Position numbers and translations under genes: made by a program. A model generated the notes under the pieces. That model was not told the DNA's origin. It ran no database searches and saw only the letters and a list, made by a program, of their open reading frames with translations. Source: Alphaproteobacteria bacterium (GTDB taxonomy: Bacteria; Pseudomonadota; Alphaproteobacteria; Rhizobiales; Xanthobacteraceae). Taken from it: a stretch of DNA of 10,483 nt. This document shows, in pieces, positions 7,374 to 10,483 of this stretch. Every line of letters begins with the position of its first letter. Within the stretch, counting starts at the first letter, position 1. The stretch is from the NCBI GenBank assembly GCA_005883115.1, contig VAZQ01000287.1:1-10483 (forward strand). The letters run 5' to 3'.

Positions 7374-8111
7374 CTAAGCTGTCAGCCGTCGTGGGTCGCA
7401 TAATCGACAGGTTAGCACACCCTCGTTGTTGGTCTCGATCTGGAAGGTTTCGGACAAGCCCGCCTTTCCAGACGACGTTAGTTGGAGTGCACGGCTGTCC
7501 GACACACATTTGAGCCATCCGAGCTCCAATAAACGATGCAGAATCCGAGCTCCGACGAGTCCCTTGAGGTGATAACGACGCTCGCTCCAGTCGAGACAAG
7601 GCTGGCAGAAAATCCGCCGAGTCCGCGGCCTCAGATCAGCGCCGAACGCGGAAAGGAAATGCCCACCCGAAGACGTGACCTCACCGCCTTCATCGGTGAG
7701 CACGATGTGCCCCATGGCCACCAGTGCATCGGTAACAGCGACTCCTACCTGGCCAGCCAGGTGATCGTAGCAACTTCGGGCAAAACGGAGTGCATCGTCG
7801 TTTGCTGACCGCGGCTGACGGCGTGGTGGCACCTCTATGGCGGCGACGACCTTCATGCTCTCCAGCATTGTCGCGACCAGCGGCGACGCGATCCGATAAT
7901 AGCTGAAGCGGCGGTCGCGAATGACGGTCAAAAGCCGCGCGGCAACCAGCTTGCTCAGGTGGCCGCTCGCCGTCGAGCGAGAGACATTGGCGCAGTAAGC
8001 AAGCTCAGTGGCCGTCAGCGACTGACCGCCCATAAGGGCGTTAAGCATCGTCGCTCGCGCAGTGTCACCCACGAGAGCGGCCACCTCCACCAGATTTGCC
8101 GCCGCTACCAT
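7374..8111 (-). CDS. ArsR-family winged-helix transcriptional regulator with C-terminal Cys domain
   Basis: With this start the protein has 245 residues. Residues 8-88 form an ArsR-type winged helix: AALVGDTARATMLNALMGG, then LTATELAYCANVSRSTASGHLSKLVAARLL (recognition helix about 43-57) and a wing RDRRFSYYRIAS. The second half has RSCYDHLAG (Cys113) and the motif FCQPCLDWSERRYHL (Cys169, Cys172), which I recognise as characteristic of a long ArsR subfamily, followed by LLELGWL. An extra tail ends in a second CxxC, Cys235/Cys238. Such proteins usually repress a neighbouring operon; the divergent quinone oxidoreductase gene is the obvious target. ATG 8111 was chosen because AGGG (complement of 8118-8121) lies 6 nt before it. 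ATG 8141 is in frame and possible but has no visible ribosome site. The open frame extends to 8600 only by overlapping the divergent gene. Confidence 0.85.
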   Translation of the reverse strand: MVAAANLVEVAALVGDTARATMLNALMGGQSLTATELAYCANVSRSTASGHLSKLVAARLLTVIRDRRFSYYRIASPLVATMLESMKVVAAIEVPPRRQPRSANDDALRFARSCYDHLAGQVGVAVTDALVAMGHIVLTDEGGEVTSSGGHFLSAFGADLRPRTRRIFCQPCLDWSERRYHLKGLVGARILHRLLELGWLKCVSDSRALQLTSSGKAGLSETFQIETNNEGVLTCRLCDPRRLTA

Positions 8112-8174
8112 ACCTAACCCTATCGCTGATACCGGAAGCATATCAATCGAAGACAGTTCGGCATGGGCCAAACT

Positions 8175-8197
8175 GTTCGCGCGAGACAATTGCGAAC
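8175..8197. promoter_or_regulatory. Dyad GTTCGC-N11-GCGAAC, candidate operator of the ArsR-type regulator
   Basis: A perfect 6-bp inverted repeat, GTTCGC (8175-8180) and GCGAAC (8192-8197), lies midway in the spacer between the divergent regulator and oxidoreductase genes, 37 nt upstream of the latter's ATG. An 8-bp palindrome TCGCGCGA (8177-8184) overlaps its left arm, and a -35-like TTGCGA (8190-8195) overlaps the right arm. ArsR-family dimers bind such dyads over promoters. Location and symmetry are seen directly; binding is inferred. Confidence 0.45.
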
Positions 8198-8234
8198 CCC
8201 GCAGCAAGAATGGCTGTAACAGGAGGAACGCATC

Positions 8235-9236
8235 ATGGGAATGGCGGCGGTAATCTACAAGAAAGGCGCACCTGACAACTTCGTGTGGGAGGAGATCAAG
8301 GTCGGGTCTCCCGGGCGCGGCCAGGTACGTCTTCGCAGCACGGCCGTCGGCGTGAATTTCGCTGACACGTACCATCGAGCAGGTATCCCGCACCCGATGA
8401 TCGTGGGCGATCCGCCGGTTGTCGTCGGTTTCGAAGGAGTTGGCGAGATCGAGGAGTTGGGTCTTGGCGTCACCGGGTTCTCTGTCGGCGAACGAGTTTG
8501 CACCTGCCTTCCCCCACTCGGCGCCTATAGTCAGGAGCGCCTTTACCCGGCTGACAAGTTGATCAAGGTTCCAAAGGACTTGCCATTGGATGACGTTCAA
8601 CTGGCAGGACTAATCCTGAAGGGGATGACCGCGCAATATCTCCTGCATCGAACGCACAAGGTGCAACCGGGAGATTATGTTCTGATCCACGCGGCTGCTG
8701 GCGGCATGGGCCATATCCTTTGTCCTTGGGCGCGGCATCTCGGAGCCACTGTGATCGGTACCGTTAGTACCGACGCGAAGGCCGAGATCGCTCGAAATCT
8801 CGGTTGTCATTCCGTTATCAATTACTCGACCGAAGACTTCGTAGCTGTCACCCGTAAGATTACGGACGGAAAAGGCGTAGACGTTGTCTATGAGTCGATC
8901 GGTAAGGACACGCTGCAAAGGTCACTCGACTGCCTGCGGCTGGTCGGTATATGCGCAGCTTACGGCCAGGCGTCAGGCGTTCCCGATCCGATCAACCTCA
9001 TCGAAGATCTGGGCGTTCGCGGGTCACTTTTTATCACCCGACCCGTGCTTTCGCATTACATGTCGAACCGAAGCGAAATCGACGACGGAGCAAAATCGCT
9101 GTTCGATGCCGTCGCACAGGGGGTGGTAGCGAGCAACGTTGTCAAAACCTTTCCGCTTCGGGAGGCTGCAGCCGCGCACAAATTCATCGGCGGACGCAAG
9201 ACAACGGGTTCGATCGTCATGCTTCCATTCGAGTAA
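8235..9236 (+). CDS. Quinone oxidoreductase, NADPH-dependent (MDR superfamily)
   Basis: The 333-residue protein follows the QOR branch of the zinc-free medium-chain dehydrogenase/reductase superfamily. The N-terminal GroES-like domain (1 to about 120) has VGVNFADTYHRAGI and VVGFEGVGEIEELG. The family signature GMTAQYLL is at 130-137. The Rossmann domain begins with VLIHAAAGGMG (nucleotide loop 153-159) and continues through GATVIGTVSTDAKAEIA and VDVVYESIG; KTTGSIVML closes the protein. The zinc-ligand pattern of alcohol dehydrogenases is absent. Such enzymes transfer hydride from NADPH to quinones or enones in the cytoplasm. AGGAGG (8221-8226) lies 8 nt before ATG 8235, a strong ribosome site. 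The divergent ArsR-type gene and the intervening dyad suggest repression relieved by an inducer, possibly a quinone or other electrophile. ridA-like follows after 95 nt on the same strand. The specific substrate is not determinable here. Confidence 0.9.
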   Translation: MGMAAVIYKKGAPDNFVWEEIKVGSPGRGQVRLRSTAVGVNFADTYHRAGIPHPMIVGDPPVVVGFEGVGEIEELGLGVTGFSVGERVCTCLPPLGAYSQERLYPADKLIKVPKDLPLDDVQLAGLILKGMTAQYLLHRTHKVQPGDYVLIHAAAGGMGHILCPWARHLGATVIGTVSTDAKAEIARNLGCHSVINYSTEDFVAVTRKITDGKGVDVVYESIGKDTLQRSLDCLRLVGICAAYGQASGVPDPINLIEDLGVRGSLFITRPVLSHYMSNRSEIDDGAKSLFDAVAQGVVASNVVKTFPLREAAAAHKFIGGRKTTGSIVMLPFE

Positions 9237-9331
9237 GCGGCCCCAACAAGGCTGGCGAAACGCCTTCAGCCGCTTTGGTGATGACGTCACGAACGCCACC
9301 CGAGGCACTCAATCCACAGAAAGGGAATATC

Positions 9332-9709
9332 ATGTCGATCATACGCCACGAAATTAGAAAGATATCAGACGAGAATCGCGGTCAGCCGATCATCAGCCAG
9401 GCAGTCGTTCACGGCAACGTCGGCTATTTCGCCGGCATCACCCCCAACCCGATTGTCGGCGATATCAAAACGCAGACTGCTCAAGTGCTGCGACGCGTCG
9501 ATGAGCTTCTCAACCTCGCGGGAACCGACAAATCACAGCTACTAAGCGCCCAGGTCTGGATCGCTGACATGCGTCTGTTCGAAGATCACAATTCTGTTTG
9601 GAACGAGTGGGTCGATCCGGCAAACCCTCCGGCGCGGGCTTGCCTCACGACCGACTTTTGGCGACCTGGGATGCTCGTTGAAGTTATGGTGGTTGCGGCC
9701 GTGCCATGA
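9332..9709 (+). CDS. RidA/YjgF/YER057c/UK114 family protein
   Basis: This complete 125-residue protein matches the length of the RidA family, trimeric enzymes that hydrolyse reactive enamine/imine intermediates to keto acids and ammonia. Visible landmarks are ISQAVVHGNVGYFAG (beta-strands near the N-terminus), TQTAQVLRRVDELLNLAG (helix), LLSAQVWIADM, NPPARACL with Arg102 in the position of the catalytic arginine, and VEVMVVAAV with Glu117. The pattern AQVWIADMRLF...WNEWVDP points to a RidA paralogue group rather than housekeeping RidA. ATG 9332 has AAGGGA (9321-9326) 5 nt upstream; the open frame reaching back to 8951 overlaps the oxidoreductase gene and is rejected. The order regulator / oxidoreductase / RidA suggests it clears imines made by or alongside the oxidoreductase, which is inference. 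Confidence 0.88.
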   Translation: MSIIRHEIRKISDENRGQPIISQAVVHGNVGYFAGITPNPIVGDIKTQTAQVLRRVDELLNLAGTDKSQLLSAQVWIADMRLFEDHNSVWNEWVDPANPPARACLTTDFWRPGMLVEVMVVAAVP

Positions 9710-10294
9710 GCCATTGCAGTCTGAGAAGCTGACCAGTCAGCGCATGTGATGCCGGGATGTGTGCCTGACCGCGACCCGTCTGCTTGCCGTCTTCCTGCGT
9801 TCGATCAGCAAACAACGGGCACAGCCGATGCAGCTCCTGCGTCCTGGTTTCGGTCCATTTGGCGAACATGAACGCACGTGCGGCCCGCCAAAGAGTCGAC
9901 ATAGCGGCTGCAATGAGTCTGCACGGAAACTGCTGCCTGAGCGCTTCGCCTGATTCTTGTCAGATCGCAACTTAGCGAAGAATTGTGCGGGACTGGCGAG
10001 GCGCAGACCGCCGACCGAGCGATGGCAAGATAAAAGGCCGCGAGGTGCGGCGCGGTCGGGTGGCTGAGGAACGCAGACACATCAAGCACTTCACACGAGG
10101 TGCGAAATAACGCGACAGCCTGCGGATTCGTCCAACCCATTGAGCCAGCGCCAATTCACGCACCTCGTGGCAGATGTCACGCGCTTGCCCCGAAGCTCAT
10201 ATGGCTTCCGTTGCCACCGTCGTGCAGGTCGTGGCGTAGCACCGCGTGCACATCGGCCATTCTTTTGGCCGAAGTCCCGTGCGACAGTTCGTGC
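9710..10294. other. Gene-poor 585-bp stretch with short dyads and repeats
   Basis: No open frame here has a convincing start, codon pattern or recognisable product; the longest candidates (minus strand, 9805-10140 and 10091-10396) read as low-complexity Arg/Ser/Ala sequence. Visible structure: a dyad GCTGAC-CA-GTCAGC at 9728-9741, 19 nt after the RidA stop and without a following T-tract; CGAGGTGCG at 10041-10049 and again in an 11-bp inverted repeat (10094-10104 / 10159-10169); and a dyad GAAGC-N7-GCTTC at 10192-10208 centred on CATATG. A decayed mobile element or gene remnant is possible, but I cannot identify one. Confidence 0.5.
10094..10169. repeat. Perfect 11-bp inverted repeat, arms CACGAGGTGCG / CGCACCTCGTG
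   Basis: The left arm is 10094-10104 and the right arm 10159-10169, with 54 nt between them. The core CGAGGTGCG also occurs in direct orientation at 10041-10049, so three copies lie within about 130 bp. The 54-nt loop and absence of a T-tract make an intrinsic terminator unlikely. It could be protein-binding half-sites, ends of a degenerate small element, or chance in GC-rich DNA. What is seen is only the repeat itself. Confidence 0.6.
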
Positions 10295-10483
10295 ATGACG
10301 CGCACACGCAGATCCAGAGTCTACGACCGCACGGGCGACGAGCCAATCGATGTGTACGACTATGCACATTCGCGCGTACGTCGCCCGCGTCGACAAGTGC
10401 CGGCCGACCCGACCACGTGGACCGTGACCGACGACTGGCCCGAGGACGAGCCCGTGACCGAGGCCGAGATCGAGGTGTTCGAA
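10295..10483 (+). CDS. Unrecognised small protein, 3'-partial at window edge
   Basis: From ATG 10295 the frame is open through the last base (63 codons). It reads MTRTRRSRVYDRTGDEP, then IDVYDYAHSRVRRPRRQ and TWTVTDDWPEDEPVTEAEIEVFE. The first part is basic and the end is acidic, with strongly G/C-biased third positions and a sensible polar composition, unlike neighbouring frames. The acidic WPEDEPVTEAEIEVFE end resembles, from memory, small hypothetical proteins of Bradyrhizobium, but I cannot attach a function. No clear ribosome site precedes ATG 10295, and the frame is open further upstream without an obvious better start, so the start is provisional. The gene follows the repeat-bearing gap and continues beyond the window. 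Confidence 0.55.
   Translation, partial: MTRTRRSRVYDRTGDEPIDVYDYAHSRVRRPRRQVPADPTTWTVTDDWPEDEPVTEAEIEVFE

Noticed and set aside
8142..8600. N-terminal extension of the ArsR-type regulator
   Set aside because: It would overlap the start of the divergent oxidoreductase gene and has no family similarity.
9250..9271. Hairpin GGCTG...CAGCC between the oxidoreductase and RidA genes as a terminator
   Set aside because: The stem is short and bulged and is not followed by a T-run; the palindrome TGACGTCA at 9282-9289 nearby is too common to interpret.

Overview
The window is GC-rich and densely coded, and its gene types suggest a soil alphaproteobacterium of the Rhizobiales, most like Bradyrhizobium and relatives. 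The basis is an orphan Bug (TctC-type) solute-binding protein, EF-P lysylation genes, and several small exported or membrane proteins that resemble hypotheticals common in that group. This assignment comes from remembered family resemblance, not from a search.

Layout. (1) 1-994: epmA (EF-P--beta-lysine ligase), cut at the left edge and broken by an apparent deletion of about 22 nt near position 233. (2) 1022-2810: a glutathione S-transferase-like gene and a Bug-type periplasmic binding protein, closely spaced and in line with epmA. (3) 2844-4538, minus strand: a ThDP-dependent enzyme of the acetolactate synthase/benzoylformate decarboxylase superfamily, convergent with the Bug gene. (4) 4738-5850: epmB, the radical-SAM lysine 2,3-aminomutase partner of EpmA, divergent from the ThDP gene. 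(5) 5886-7269: three small genes: a secreted four-cysteine protein on the minus strand, then a three-helix membrane protein and a secreted protein in tandem on the plus strand. The last appears to have a frameshifted or aberrant C-terminus. (6) 7374-9709: a compact cassette with an ArsR-type regulator divergent from a quinone oxidoreductase (MDR family) and a RidA-family protein. A dyad in the divergent spacer is a candidate operator. (7) 9710-10294: 585 bp with no supportable gene but with repeated CGAGGTGCG motifs, one pair forming an 11-bp inverted repeat. (8) 10295-10483: the 5' part of an unrecognised small gene that runs off the right edge.

Functional reading. epmA and epmB act in one pathway, post-translational beta-lysylation of elongation factor P. 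Here they are separated by a GST/Bug/ThDP block, and the ligase gene looks inactive while the aminomutase gene looks intact. The ArsR-QOR-RidA cassette looks like a small regulated detoxification or redox unit: the oxidoreductase would reduce quinone or enone electrophiles, RidA would hydrolyse reactive imines, and the Cys-containing repressor could sense the inducer. I found no RNA gene, CRISPR array, intact insertion sequence or clear intrinsic terminator. No wholly new system stands out. The best leads are the broken epmA, the cassette with its putative operator and Cys-rich regulator, and the repeat-bearing right end.
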